Shown: one piece after another, positions 1-8,393 of the stretch
How positions within the stretch are numbered: position 1 is the first letter of the stretch
Layout: each line of letters begins with the position of its first letter
Source: Myxococcales bacterium
GTDB lineage: Bacteria > Myxococcota_A > Polyangia > Haliangiales > Haliangiaceae
DNA length: 64,000 nucleotides
Direction: 5' to 3'
Assembly (NCBI GenBank): GCA_947483555.1
Contig: CANKMW010000034.1
Location: 18,647-82,646, forward strand
The notes under the pieces: model-generated
Told to the model about the DNA's origin: nothing
The model's database searches: none
What the model saw: the letters and a program-made list of their open reading frames with translations, nothing else
Program-made: the position numbers and the translations under genes

Positions 1-285
1 CATCGCGCAGGTTTCGCGATAAACCGGCACCAGCTCCTGCAGGTGATCGAGCTGCAGGCGCAGATCGGCCTGCACCGGGCGCGGCATCACGCTGACCAGC
101 TCCATGCCGGCGTACTCGGGGAACACGACCAGCTGGGCGCCGCCCCGCGCTGCCTCGGCGACCAGGCGCTCGAGTTTCTGGGCCCACGCCGCCACCGTGC
201 CGACCGGCTCGATCGGGTACTGGCATGCGGCGACCTTGACCGCCGCCATCAGAACGACTCGACCCGCAGACTCATCGGATTCCAT
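1..285 (-). CDS. Carbon-nitrogen hydrolase (nitrilase superfamily), N-terminal part only
   Basis: Leftward gene whose 3' part lies outside the window; 95 residues are visible. After a short leader the protein reads MAAVKVAACQYPIEPVG, then LVVFPEYAGMELVS. The beta strand plus VACQ and the VFPE segment are the opening landmarks of the nitrilase fold, and the Glu of VFPE would be the first member of the Glu-Lys-Cys triad. Lys and Cys are not visible. The start could be ATG at 285 or ATG at 249; the second begins directly at the conserved MAAVKVA strand. The substrate cannot be predicted from this fragment. The fold assignment is fairly safe and the subfamily is unknown. Confidence 0.75.
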   Translation of the reverse strand, partial: MESDESAGRVVLMAAVKVAACQYPIEPVGTVAAWAQKLERLVAEAARGGAQLVVFPEYAGMELVSVMPRPVQADLRLQLDHLQELVPVYRETCAM

Positions 286-465
286 TAACCCCAGAGCTCA
301 TCTGTGTTGATCCCGGATCGCGACGGGATCGTGGTCGAGGACGAGGCGCGTGCGAGGAGCGGAGGGGAGCGTGCTGAGGCACGTGACCCGAGCACCGGAG
401 TGCGCAACGAAGTCATTCGGCCACGAGACCAAGCGAGGCGGGTCAAGACAGGTGAGCACTGGGGT

Positions 466-471
466 TAGAGT
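466..471 (+). promoter_or_regulatory. -10 element, near-leaderless start
   Basis: TAGAGT lies 11 nt before the ATG at 483. No Shine-Dalgarno sequence is visible. The spacing is longer than in the other TANNNT sites of this window, so the mRNA would have a leader of only a few bases. Confidence 0.45.
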
Positions 472-482
472 ACGGCGGTTCC

Positions 483-1976
483 ATGCAAGTGCGCTACGAC
501 CTGTGCATCCTCGGTGCCGGCCCGGCCGGCATCGCCGCCGCAGCCCGCGCTCACGCCCTGGGCAAGGCCGTGGCGCTCGTCGAGCCGGCGCGGCCGGGTG
601 GCGCCGGCATCGCCGATGGCGCGCTGTCGTCGAAAACGTTGTGGCACCTGGCCATGGACTTCGTGCGCGCCCGCCGCACCGACCGCGGCTGGCACGGCGG
701 CGCACTCGAGCTGTCGTGGCCCGACGTGACGGCGCAGGTGCGGGCGGCGTGCGAGGAGGCCTGGGGCCAGGCCGAGCGACTGCTGGCGCGGCTGGCGGAA
801 CCAGCACCGGGCGGGGGCCCGCCGGCCGGTCGCGGCGGCGGTCGCGTCGATCGGGTCCGCGGTCGCGGCCGCTTCATCGCCCCCGACGTCGTCGAGGTCG
901 TCGACGGCGACCACGACGGCGCGCGAACCATCGCCGCCGATCGCTTCTTGATCGCGGTCGGATCGCGGCCCCGCGGCTTGCCGGGCGTCGACGTCGACGG
1001 CGAGCGCGTGCTGACCAGCGATCACGTCGAGCACGTCGCCACGCTGCCGCCCAGCCTCGGCATCGTGGGCGCCGGTGTGGTCGGCTGCGAGTACGCCACC
1101 ATCTTCGCCGGCTTCGCCCGCACGGCGGTCGAGCTGTTCGACCGCGGTCCGCGCATCCTGCCGTTCGAGGACGACGACGTCTCGGCGGAGATCGCGGGTA
1201 GCTTCCGGCGCGCCGGCGTCCAGATCCACGCCCGGGCCCAGCTCGAGGAGCTGCGCGTCGATGGCGACGGCGTGCACCTGGTCGCCCGGCTCGGCGACCG
1301 CGGCGAGGTCTTCGAACGGCGGCTGGCGCGGGTCCTGCTCGCGGTCGGCCGCGTCGCGGCCATCGACGGGCTCGGCCTCGACCACGCCGGCGTCGTGGTG
1401 GCAAAGGGCGCCATCGCCTGCCAGGCCCCGGGCACCTGCCGGACCTCGGCCGCCCACGTGTGGGCGGCCGGCGACGTCAGCGCCGATGTCATGCTGGCCA
1501 ACGTCGCCGAACAGGAAGGCCGCCACGCCGTCGACGACATGTTCGGCCTGGCGCCACCACCGATCCGCTACGACGCGCAATCGGCGATCTACTTCTTCCG
1601 CCCCGAGGTCGCCGCCGTCGGTCTCAACGAGCAACTGTGCGTCGCCAAGGGCCAACCGTACCGCGCCGCCGTCGTACGTCTCGGGCTGTTGCGGCGCGCC
1701 ATCGCGATGCGCGCCACCGACGGCTTCGTCAAGCTGCTGGCGGCGCCCGATGGCCGGCTGCTCGGCCTGCGCGTGGTCGGCCCGCAGGCGTCGAGCTGCA
1801 TCCAGGGCGTGGCGCTGCTCATCGAGCAGGGCGGCTCGCTCGCCGATCTCGACCGCTGCTTGCACCCGCACCCGGCGGTGACCGAGGGCGTGCAGGAGGC
1901 GGCCCGCCTCTTGCTTGGCACCTCCGCCCACCCGCCCGACGCGTTTCCCGATCTGGTCTCGGTGATCGAGCGCTGA
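483..1976 (+). CDS. FAD/NAD(P)-dependent pyridine nucleotide-disulfide oxidoreductase, SthA/Lpd-like without redox cysteines
   Basis: A 497-residue flavoprotein of the dihydrolipoamide dehydrogenase/soluble transhydrogenase family. FAD-binding GAGPAG is at residues 11-16, the second Rossmann motif GAGVVGCEYATIF at about 195-207, and the WAAGDVS flavin motif at about 328-334. The C-terminal dimerisation domain ends in LHPHPAVTEGVQEAARLLL. The active-site segment reads GGAGIADGALSSKTL (39-53), so the CxxxxC disulfide of Lpd is absent. This favours hydride transfer between pyridine nucleotides or quinone reduction over disulfide chemistry. The closest resemblance I recognise is SthA (GCEYASIF-type motif). 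It stands alone, facing away from the nitrilase gene. A membrane transhydrogenase (pntAB) is encoded 48 kb away. The exact reaction is inference. Confidence 0.75.
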   Translation: MQVRYDLCILGAGPAGIAAAARAHALGKAVALVEPARPGGAGIADGALSSKTLWHLAMDFVRARRTDRGWHGGALELSWPDVTAQVRAACEEAWGQAERLLARLAEPAPGGGPPAGRGGGRVDRVRGRGRFIAPDVVEVVDGDHDGARTIAADRFLIAVGSRPRGLPGVDVDGERVLTSDHVEHVATLPPSLGIVGAGVVGCEYATIFAGFARTAVELFDRGPRILPFEDDDVSAEIAGSFRRAGVQIHARAQLEELRVDGDGVHLVARLGDRGEVFERRLARVLLAVGRVAAIDGLGLDHAGVVVAKGAIACQAPGTCRTSAAHVWAAGDVSADVMLANVAEQEGRHAVDDMFGLAPPPIRYDAQSAIYFFRPEVAAVGLNEQLCVAKGQPYRAAVVRLGLLRRAIAMRATDGFVKLLAAPDGRLLGLRVVGPQASSCIQGVALLIEQGGSLADLDRCLHPHPAVTEGVQEAARLLLGTSAHPPDAFPDLVSVIER

Positions 1977-2019
1977 TCCGCTCGCTTGGACGGTGGGACG
2001 TTTCCCACCGGCCACCGTG

Positions 2020-2037
2020 CCGTCACACCGCCGTCAC
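2020..2037 (+). promoter_or_regulatory. Pho box-like direct repeat upstream of phoB
   Basis: CCGTCAC at 2020-2026 and again at 2031-2037 form two identical 7-mers with an 11-bp period, the geometry of a PhoB-binding Pho box (TGTCA twice at 11 bp). The repeat sits 11 bp before a TAAGGC -10-like element. This suggests autoregulation of phoB; the match is by eye. Confidence 0.6.
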
Positions 2038-2048
2038 CATCGGCGTGC

Positions 2049-2054
2049 TAAGGC
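2049..2054 (+). promoter_or_regulatory. -10 element of phoB, leaderless
   Basis: TAAGGC ends 6 nt before the phoB ATG (2061). It deviates from TANNNT only in the last base. No Shine-Dalgarno sequence. The Pho box covers the expected -35 region, as in class II PhoB-activated promoters. Confidence 0.5.
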
Positions 2055-2060
2055 TTCACC

Positions 2061-2771
2061 ATGAGTGGACGCGTGCTGGTGATCGAAGACGAGGTCGATC
2101 TCGCGACGACGCTCGAGTACAACCTGCGCGCCGAGGGCTTCGACGTCCGCATCGCGCACGACGGGCGCGCCGGCCTCGCCGCGGCGACCGCCGATCCGCC
2201 GCCGGACGTGATCGTCCTCGATCTCATGCTGCCTGATCTGTCGGGGACCGAGATCTGCCGCCGGCTCCGCGAGAACGATCGGACCCGCGACGTGGCGGTG
2301 ATCATGTGCACCGCCAAGGGCGAGGAGATCGACCGCGTGGTCGGCTTCGAGGTCGGCGCCGACGACTACGTCGTCAAGCCGTTCAGCGTCCGCGAGCTGA
2401 TCCTGCGCGTCCGGGCCCAGCTGCGACGGCGAACCCAGCGCGCCGAGGGCGAGCCGTCGCTGATCGGCTTCGGGCGGCTCGAGATCGATCACGACGCCCA
2501 CCGGGCCTGGGTCGACAAGACCGAGATCGCCCTGACCGCACTCGAGTTCAGGTTGTTGCACGCCTTCCTGACCCGGCGCGGCCGGGTCCAGACCCGCGAC
2601 GCCTTGCTCAGCGACGTGTGGGGGATCGACGCCGACGTCACCACCCGCACCGTCGACACCCACGTCAAGCGGCTGCGCGAGAAGCTCGGCGAGGCTGGCG
2701 CCTACATCGAGACGTTGCGGGGGGTCGGATATCGCTTCAAGAGCGAGCCCGACGCCGAGGCGGAGGGGTGA
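2061..2771 (+). CDS. phoB: Phosphate regulon response regulator PhoB (OmpR family)
   Basis: A 236-residue response regulator. The receiver domain occupies about 1-118, with acidic pocket E9/D10, phosphoacceptor D54 in VLDLMLPD and conserved K106 in VVKPF. The winged-helix DNA-binding domain is at about 135-230 and ends with the typical RTVDTHVKRLREKL and GVGYRF motifs. It is followed by a PhoR-type kinase with a GTGA start/stop overlap, then phoU and pstSCAB, which identifies it as PhoB rather than another OmpR paralogue. It would activate pst genes under phosphate limitation. A Pho box-like repeat precedes it, suggesting autoregulation. The length is normal for the family. Confidence 0.92.
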   Translation: MSGRVLVIEDEVDLATTLEYNLRAEGFDVRIAHDGRAGLAAATADPPPDVIVLDLMLPDLSGTEICRRLRENDRTRDVAVIMCTAKGEEIDRVVGFEVGADDYVVKPFSVRELILRVRAQLRRRTQRAEGEPSLIGFGRLEIDHDAHRAWVDKTEIALTALEFRLLHAFLTRRGRVQTRDALLSDVWGIDADVTTRTVDTHVKRLREKLGEAGAYIETLRGVGYRFKSEPDAEAEG

Positions 2772-3976
2772 TCGCGGCGCTGGTCGTGCTCGCGCTCGCG
2801 CTGGTCGCAGCGCTGATCAAGGTCGCACTCACGCACCGGCGGCTGACCAGCCTCGCCCGGCAGACCCACGATGTCGTCCGCGATCACGCCCCGCGGGTCC
2901 GGGGCGGCGGCGAGGTCGAGCGCTGGATCAACGCGCTGGCCGAGGACGCCGAGCGCGGTCGCGCGGCGCTGGCCCACGAGCGGACGTTGCTCGCCGCGGT
3001 CGCCGATGGGCTCACCCAGGGCGTGATCGTGATCGATGGCGAGCACCGCATCGAGCTGCTCAACGACGCCGCCTGCAAGATGCTCGACGTCCAGCGTTCG
3101 TTGGTCGGCGAGCCGTTGTTCGAGCTGGTTCGCATCCCCGAGCTGCGCGAGTTCATCGACCGCCCGGACGATTCCGTCCTCGAGGTCGAGCTGCCGAGCG
3201 GCGCGCGGGCGCTGATCCGCGCCGCCCGTACCCTCGGCCACGCCGGACGGGTGCTGTTGCTCGAGGACGTCACGACGGTGCGCCGGCTCGAGTCCGTGCG
3301 CCGCGACATCGTCGCCAACGTGTCCCACGAGCTGCGCTCGCCGGTCGCAGTCATCCGCGCCAACGCCGAGACGTTGATGGCCGGCGCCAAGGACGATCCG
3401 CAGATGGCGGCGAAGCTCGTCGAAGGCTTGCACCGCAACGCCGAACGGCTGGCCCGGATCCTCGCCGACATGCTCGATCTGTCGCGGCTCGACGCCGGCC
3501 AGTACCGGCTCGAGGTCGGGAGGGTCATGGTCAAGTCGGTCACCGAGCAGTCGCTGAGCGCGGTCGAGACCCAGGCCGAGAAGCGCGGCGTCACGCTCTC
3601 GATCGACATCCCCGACGGGCTCGCGGTCAGGGCCGACGCCAAGGCGCTCGACCAGATCCTCGTCAACTTGCTCGACAACGGCGTCAAGTACACCGAGACC
3701 CGGGTGTGGATCGAGGCGCGTGAGGTGGGTGACGCGGTGCGGATCGAGGCCCGCGACGACGGCCCCGGCCTCGCCGACAAGCACCGCGAGCGGGTGTTCG
3801 AACGCTTCTACCGCGCCGACCCGAGCCGGTCGCGCGAGGCGGGGGGCACCGGGCTCGGCCTGTCGATCGTCAAGCACCTCGTCGAGAGCATGGGCGGTGC
3901 GGTCGGCGTCGAGCCAAACCAGCCCCGGGGCAGCGTTTTCTGGATTCGACTGCCGAAGGCAGCTACGCTTGGGTGA
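2768..3976 (+). CDS. phoR: Phosphate regulon sensor histidine kinase PhoR
   Basis: 402 residues, starting at GTG 2768, which overlaps the phoB stop (GTGA), so translation is probably coupled. One N-terminal transmembrane helix (about 2-18) is followed by a PAS-like region (about 75-165) containing GVIVIDGEHRIELLNDAA, then HisKA with phosphoacceptor H187 in VSHELRSPV. The HATPase domain shows LVNLLDNGVKYT (N box), DDGPGL (G1) and GGTGLGL (G2). A single TM helix with no periplasmic sensor loop is the PhoR plan: phosphate status is sensed through PstSCAB-PhoU, not by direct ligand binding. It phosphorylates PhoB. Confidence 0.9.
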   Translation: MIAALVVLALALVAALIKVALTHRRLTSLARQTHDVVRDHAPRVRGGGEVERWINALAEDAERGRAALAHERTLLAAVADGLTQGVIVIDGEHRIELLNDAACKMLDVQRSLVGEPLFELVRIPELREFIDRPDDSVLEVELPSGARALIRAARTLGHAGRVLLLEDVTTVRRLESVRRDIVANVSHELRSPVAVIRANAETLMAGAKDDPQMAAKLVEGLHRNAERLARILADMLDLSRLDAGQYRLEVGRVMVKSVTEQSLSAVETQAEKRGVTLSIDIPDGLAVRADAKALDQILVNLLDNGVKYTETRVWIEAREVGDAVRIEARDDGPGLADKHRERVFERFYRADPSRSREAGGTGLGLSIVKHLVESMGGAVGVEPNQPRGSVFWIRLPKAATLG

Positions 3977-3983
3977 CGACGAT

Positions 3984-4670
3984 ATGATCAGCCTGCACAC
4001 CAGCAAGGACTTCGAGCAGGAGCTGCGGACGCTACGCGAACGGCTGTGCGCGATGGGCGGCCGCTGCGAGCAGCAGATCCGCCTCGCCATGCAGGCGCTG
4101 ACCGAACGCGACAGCGAGCTGGCCCGCAAGGTGATCGAAGGCGATCACGCCATCGACCGCGACGAGCTCGAGATCGACGAGCTCGCGTTGCAGATCCTGG
4201 CTACCCGCCAGCCGGTCGCCAGCGACCTGCGCTTCATCACGATGTCGCTCAAGTTCGTCACCGACCTCGAGCGCATCGGTGATCTCGCGACCGGCATCGC
4301 CAAGCGGGTGCTCGAGCTGGTGCCGCTGCCGCCGCTCGAGCCCAAGGGTGATCTCGGCCGGCTCGCCTCGCTGGTCCAGAAGAACCTGCGCGCGGCGCTC
4401 GATGCCTTCGTCGCCAAGGACGCCGACCGCGCCACCGCGGTGATCCAGGCCGACCTCGAGGTCGACAAGCTCAACGCCACGCTGTTCGCCGAGTTGATCG
4501 CCTTCGTGGCGACCGATGCCGCGACCGTGACCCGGGTCCTGCCGCTGACCTCGGTGTGCCGCTCCCTCGAGCGGATCGGCGACCACGTCAAGAACCTCGC
4601 CGAGGGCGTGGTCTACATGGTGCGCGCCCAGGACGTGCGCCACCGGCCACTTTCGCGCCTCGAAAAATAG
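3984..4670 (+). CDS. phoU: Phosphate signalling complex protein PhoU
   Basis: 228 residues, two tandem PhoU helical repeats. The first contains ALQILATRQPVASDLRFI and DLERIGDLATGIAKR; the second has the matching VCRSLERIGDHVKNLAEG. These E/DxxxD metal-binding signatures are diagnostic. PhoU links the Pst transporter to PhoR and represses the regulon when phosphate is plentiful. The start ATG 3984 lies 7 bp after the phoR stop, so it belongs to the phoBR transcript. Here phoU precedes pstS, whereas in E. coli it follows pstB. Confidence 0.93.
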   Translation: MISLHTSKDFEQELRTLRERLCAMGGRCEQQIRLAMQALTERDSELARKVIEGDHAIDRDELEIDELALQILATRQPVASDLRFITMSLKFVTDLERIGDLATGIAKRVLELVPLPPLEPKGDLGRLASLVQKNLRAALDAFVAKDADRATAVIQADLEVDKLNATLFAELIAFVATDAATVTRVLPLTSVCRSLERIGDHVKNLAEGVVYMVRAQDVRHRPLSRLEK

Positions 4671-4683
4671 GATCTCTTCGCGC

Positions 4684-4701
4684 TCGTCACCGTCGTGTCA
4701 C
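4684..4701 (+). promoter_or_regulatory. Pho box-like direct repeat upstream of pstS
   Basis: TCGTCAC (4684-4690) and GTGTCAC (4695-4701) share GTCAC with an 11-bp period, as in the repeat before phoB. The spacer is GC-rich instead of AT-rich. It lies about 32 bp upstream of the pstS -10, further than in E. coli Pho promoters. Confidence 0.5.
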
Positions 4702-4733
4702 ACGGGCGCCGCAGGCGCGCCGCAACCGACGGC

Positions 4734-4739
4734 TAGCTT
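4734..4739 (+). promoter_or_regulatory. -10 element of pstS, leaderless
   Basis: TAGCTT ends 6 nt before the pstS ATG (4746). There is no Shine-Dalgarno sequence; transcription would begin at or beside the A of ATG. Confidence 0.55.
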
Positions 4740-4745
4740 GCCAGG

Positions 4746-5768
4746 ATGAAGACCTGGATCGCTCTGTTCGCCGTCTTGTTGGCCGGTTGCGGTAAGAAGA
4801 CTTCTGGTCCGGGTGGCTCATCGGTCACCCTCAACGGCAGCGGCTCGACGTTCCAGAAGTCGTTCCAGGAGGTCGCGATCGAGGGCTTCGGCAAGGCCAA
4901 CCCGGGGATCACGATCAACTACGGCGGCGGCGGCTCCGGCAAGGGACGCCAGGACTTCGCCGACCTGGTGACCGACTACGGCTGCACCGATTCGCCGTAC
5001 AAGCCTGACGACAAGGCCAAGGCCAAGGGCGGCGAGCTGCTCTACGTTCCGATCCTGCTCGGTGCCATCACGGTCAGCTACAACGTCGACGGCCTCGACA
5101 CGTTGCAGCTGTCGGCCGAGACGATCGCCAAGATCTTCCAGCGCGATATCCAGAAGTGGAACGACCCCGCGATCGCGGCCGACAACCCCGGCGCGACGCT
5201 GCCCGACGCCGGCATCGTGGTCGCCCATCGCTCCGACGGCTCGGGCACCACCCACCAGTTCACGATGTTTCTCGACGCCGCCGCCAGCGGGACCTGGAAG
5301 CTGAAGAGCGGGTCGACCGTCGAGTGGTCGGCCGACACCCAGGCTGGCAATGGCAACGGCGGCGTGGCGCAGATCATCCAGTCGACCAAGAACTCGATCG
5401 GCTACGTCGACCTGCCCGACGCCAAGGCGTCGGGCCTGAAGTTCGCCGCGGTCAAGAACGCCGCCGGCAAGTACATCGCCCCGTCGGCGGCGGCCGCCCA
5501 GGCCGCCGGCGATGGCGTCGAGATCAAGGATGACCTGACGTTCGTGTCGGTCAACGCGAAGGGTGAAGCGGCCTATCCGATCACCGCGCCGACCTGGTGC
5601 ATGGTCTACACCAAGCCGGCCGACAAGGCGAAGGGCGCGGCGCTCAAGAAGTACTTCGAGTTCATGGTCGGCGACGCCCAGAAGCTGGTGCCCGAGATCG
5701 ACTACGCGCCGCTGCCGAAGCCGCTGCAGGACAAGGCGCTCGCGGCGGTGGCGAAGATCCAGACCTGA
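4746..5768 (+). CDS. pstS: Phosphate ABC transporter substrate-binding lipoprotein PstS
   Basis: 340 residues. Lipoprotein signal peptide with lipobox LLAGC (Cys15), so the mature protein is membrane-anchored rather than freely periplasmic. Typical PstS motifs follow: LNGSGSTFQKSF (GSGST phosphate-binding loop), a FADLVTDYGCTDSP segment and HRSDGSGTTHQFT, which carries the second phosphate-binding loop. It delivers phosphate to PstCA. It overlaps pstC by one base pattern (TGATG), indicating translational coupling. A Pho box-like repeat and a leaderless -10 precede it, so pstSCAB has its own promoter separate from phoBRU. Confidence 0.93.
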   Translation: MKTWIALFAVLLAGCGKKTSGPGGSSVTLNGSGSTFQKSFQEVAIEGFGKANPGITINYGGGGSGKGRQDFADLVTDYGCTDSPYKPDDKAKAKGGELLYVPILLGAITVSYNVDGLDTLQLSAETIAKIFQRDIQKWNDPAIAADNPGATLPDAGIVVAHRSDGSGTTHQFTMFLDAAASGTWKLKSGSTVEWSADTQAGNGNGGVAQIIQSTKNSIGYVDLPDAKASGLKFAAVKNAAGKYIAPSAAAAQAAGDGVEIKDDLTFVSVNAKGEAAYPITAPTWCMVYTKPADKAKGAALKKYFEFMVGDAQKLVPEIDYAPLPKPLQDKALAAVAKIQT

Positions 5769-6625
5769 TGGCGATCGATCTGCGAGGCAAGCGCGCCCAT
5801 GCGGACACGGCGTTCCGCTGGCTCGCGTTCGCCTCCGCGGCGATCGTCCTGCTGGTGCTGGCGTTGATCGCCTTGACGATGGCGGGCCGCGCCGTCCCGG
5901 TTCTGGACCGGATGGGGCTCGAGTTCTTCACCTCGCGCCGGTGGTCCCCGGCCGACGGCCGCTTCGGCGCGTTGCCGTTCCTGTGGGGCACGCTGTACAC
6001 CGCGGCGATCGCGGTCGCGCTCGCGGTTCCGGTCAGCCTGGGGGTGGCGCTGTTCGTCACCCAGGTCGCGCCGCGCTGGCTGCGGGCGCCGATCGTGTAC
6101 CTCCTCGACCTGCTCGCGGTCGTGCCGTCGGTGGTGTTCGGCCTGTGGGGCGTGATGGTGCTGTCCCAACACTTCGGGCTGGGACGCTCGTTCCTGACCG
6201 CCGGCGTGATCCTCGCCATCATGATCACCCCGATCATCACCTCGCTGGCGCGCGAGGTGATCGAGACCACCCCCGAGAGCGAGAAGGAGGCCGCGCTCGC
6301 GCTCGGCGCCACCCGCTGGGAGATGATCGTGGGTGCGGTGTGGCCGCACAGCAAGGCCGGCCTGGTCGGCGCCACGATGCTCGGGCTCGGCCGCGCCATG
6401 GGCGAGACCATCGCCGCCGCGCTGGTGATCGGCTCGTCGCTTGGCCAGGTGACTCTCGACGCCTTCGCACCCGGCAACTCGATGCCGGCCGTGATCGCGA
6501 ACGAGTGGGGTGAGGCCGACGAGCTCCACAAGTCGGCGCTGATCGCGCTCGCGGTGACGCTGTTCGTGATCACGATCGTGGTCAACATGGGCGCCAGGGC
6601 GATCGTCGAGCGGAGCAAGCGGTGA
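5768..6625 (+). CDS. pstC: Phosphate ABC transporter permease PstC
   Basis: 285 residues, about six transmembrane helices with the first at about 20-40. The first extracytoplasmic segment has LEFFTSRRWSP, typical of PstC. The EAA-type loop (ALALGATRWEMIVGAVWPHSKAG) that contacts the PstB ATPase is at about 178-200. The start ATG overlaps the pstS stop (TGATG) and the stop overlaps the pstA GTG (GTGA), so the operon is tightly coupled. It forms the membrane channel together with PstA. It is somewhat shorter than E. coli PstC (319 residues) but complete. Confidence 0.93.
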   Translation: MAIDLRGKRAHADTAFRWLAFASAAIVLLVLALIALTMAGRAVPVLDRMGLEFFTSRRWSPADGRFGALPFLWGTLYTAAIAVALAVPVSLGVALFVTQVAPRWLRAPIVYLLDLLAVVPSVVFGLWGVMVLSQHFGLGRSFLTAGVILAIMITPIITSLAREVIETTPESEKEAALALGATRWEMIVGAVWPHSKAGLVGATMLGLGRAMGETIAAALVIGSSLGQVTLDAFAPGNSMPAVIANEWGEADELHKSALIALAVTLFVITIVVNMGARAIVERSKR

Positions 6626-7506
6626 TCGGGACCGTCACCGCGACCGACCTGCGGCCGCGCCGATCGTGGCGGCGCGTGAAGAGCTCGATCATGACGTGCC
6701 TGATGGGCGCGGCGCTGGTCGCGATCGTGATCCCGCTCGCGGCGGTCCTGTGGGCACTCTTCGACAAGGGCGCCGGGGTCGCGTTCCGATCGTTTCCCGA
6801 CTTCTTCACCGCGGAGATCCCGGTGGTCTCGCGCCGCGCCGGTCCGGGCATGGGGCCGGCGATCGTCGGCACGCTGCTGGTCACCACCGGGGCTGCCTTG
6901 CTGGCGGTGCCGCTGGGGATCCTGGGTGCGGTCTACCTCCACGAGTACGGTCGGGGTTCGCGGTTCGCAGGGCTGGTCCGCTTCATGGCGATGGTGATGA
7001 CCGGCGTACCGTCGATCGTGATGGGGCTGTTCGTCTACGTGATCTGGACCATGCGCTTCGGGTACTCGGCGTTCGGCGGCTCGCTGGGCCTGGCCTGTCT
7101 GATGCTGCCGATCGTGATCGGCTCGACCGAGCAGATGCTGCGCCTGGTCCCCAACCCGCTGCGCGAGGCGTCGTACGCCCTCGGCGCGTCGAAGGCGCGG
7201 ACCATCCTCACCATCGTGTTGCCGGCCGCCTCGCCAGGCATCGTCTCGGGTTGCCTGCTGGCGATCGCGCGCGCCGCTGGCGAGACCGCGCCGCTCCTGT
7301 TCACCGTCGGCGCGGCCAGCGCCTACAACCCGCACCTGTTCGAGGAAGCGAACACGGCCCTGTCGGCGCAGATCTTCGGCAACGCGACCGCGTCGTTCGT
7401 GGCCGCCCAGGACCGCGCCTGGGGCGCGGCGCTGACGCTGGTGATGCTAACGTTCGTCGCGACCCTGGCCGCGCGACTGCTGTTCTCGCGAAAGAGGTCG
7501 GCGTGA
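6622..7506 (+). CDS. pstA: Phosphate ABC transporter permease PstA
   Basis: 294 residues starting at GTG 6622 within GTGA at the end of pstC. Six predicted transmembrane helices. MAMVMTGVPSIVMGLFVY and the loop REASYALGASKARTILTIVLP are diagnostic PstA sequences; the latter is the EAA coupling helix to PstB. AGETAPLLFTVGAA near the C-terminus is also characteristic. Partner of PstC. The start cannot be ATG because no in-frame ATG precedes the first membrane helix closely; GTG coupling is the best choice. Confidence 0.92.
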   Translation: MIGTVTATDLRPRRSWRRVKSSIMTCLMGAALVAIVIPLAAVLWALFDKGAGVAFRSFPDFFTAEIPVVSRRAGPGMGPAIVGTLLVTTGAALLAVPLGILGAVYLHEYGRGSRFAGLVRFMAMVMTGVPSIVMGLFVYVIWTMRFGYSAFGGSLGLACLMLPIVIGSTEQMLRLVPNPLREASYALGASKARTILTIVLPAASPGIVSGCLLAIARAAGETAPLLFTVGAASAYNPHLFEEANTALSAQIFGNATASFVAAQDRAWGAALTLVMLTFVATLAARLLFSRKRSA

Positions 7507-8336
7507 AGGCTCCCACGATGACGCACGTCGAAACATTCTCCGAAGTTCTGGCGCCGGTCGTCTTCGATCTGTCGAGCCTCGAGGTGTTCTATGGCTCGTT
7601 CCGGGCGGTCCGCGACGTGACGTTGCAGATCCGCGCCCACGAGATCACGGCGTTCATCGGTCCCTCGGGCTGCGGCAAGACCACCGTGCTGCGCTGTCTC
7701 AATCGCATGAACGACCTGATCGCCGGCGCCCGGGTCGGTGGCCGGGTCACCTACCACGGCGTCGATCTCTACGGTACCCAGGTCTCCGCCCCCGAGGTCC
7801 GGCGCCGGATCGGCATGGTGTTCCAGAAGCCGAACCCGTTCCCCAAGTCGATCTACGACAACATCGCGTTCGGGCCCCGCATCAACGGCATCCGCGACCG
7901 CGTCAAGCTCGACGAGATCGTGGAGAAGTCGCTGCGCGCGGCGGCGCTGTGGGACGAGGTCAAGGACCGCCTGCGCAGCTCGGCGCTTGGCATGTCCGGC
8001 GGTCAGCAGCAGCGGCTGTGTATCGCCCGCACCATTGCCATCGAGCCCGAGGTCGTGCTCATGGACGAGCCGTGCAGCGCGCTCGATCCGATCGCCTCGG
8101 CGCGCATCGAGGAGCTGATGCGCGAGCTCAAGAACCGGTACACGATCGTGATCGTCACCCACAACATGCAGCAAGCGGCGCGGGTCAGCGACCGCACCGC
8201 GTTCTTCACCGCCGAGCTCGACTCGCAGTCCGACCAGCGCACCGGGGTGCTGGTCGAGACCGGCACCACCGCCAAGCTGTTCTCCAACCCGCGCGAGGAG
8301 CGGACCGAGAACTACATCACCGGCCGCTTCGGCTGA
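7503..8336 (+). CDS. pstB: Phosphate ABC transporter ATP-binding protein PstB
   Basis: 277 residues if started at GTG 7503 (GTGA overlap with pstA); ATG 7518 would remove five residues. Walker A is GPSGCGKTT, the Q loop FQKPNPFPKSIYDN is the PstB hallmark, the ABC signature is MSGGQQQR, Walker B is VVLMDEPCSALDP and the H loop is THNM. It powers phosphate import. The final 219 bp of coding sequence, plus about 15 bp downstream, is repeated at 9063-9301 beyond a toxin-antitoxin pair. The gene itself is intact. Confidence 0.94.
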   Translation: MKAPTMTHVETFSEVLAPVVFDLSSLEVFYGSFRAVRDVTLQIRAHEITAFIGPSGCGKTTVLRCLNRMNDLIAGARVGGRVTYHGVDLYGTQVSAPEVRRRIGMVFQKPNPFPKSIYDNIAFGPRINGIRDRVKLDEIVEKSLRAAALWDEVKDRLRSSALGMSGGQQQRLCIARTIAIEPEVVLMDEPCSALDPIASARIEELMRELKNRYTIVIVTHNMQQAARVSDRTAFFTAELDSQSDQRTGVLVETGTTAKLFSNPREERTENYITGRFG

Positions 8337-8351
8337 TTCGCACCGGCCGCG
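8113..8351 (+). repeat. Direct repeat, copy 1 (pstB 3' end)
   Basis: 239 bp that recur at 9063-9301 with an offset of exactly 950 bp. I count three mismatches. Copy 1 is the functional pstB end. The 711 bp between the copies hold a toxin-antitoxin operon. Confidence 0.9.
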
Positions 8352-8393
8352 CCGAGCCGCAAGACGATAACCATGGCAGCGCGCCCCGCTGGG

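Noticed and set aside
286..465. Possible small gene between the nitrilase and the flavoprotein
   Set aside because: Frames here are shadows or lack a start with protein-like composition; nothing supported.
465..2015. 516-codon minus-strand frame antisense to the flavoprotein gene
   Set aside because: GC-rich third positions open antisense frames; it has no domain or membrane pattern while the plus strand carries clear FAD and NAD motifs.
2702..4129. 475-codon minus-strand frame opposite phoR
   Set aside because: Shadow of phoR/phoU; composition is repetitive Asp/Glu/Arg/Leu without a recognisable domain.
4671..4745. Riboswitch or attenuator upstream of pstS
   Set aside because: Too short, no stable alternative structures seen, and the leaderless -10 leaves no 5' UTR.
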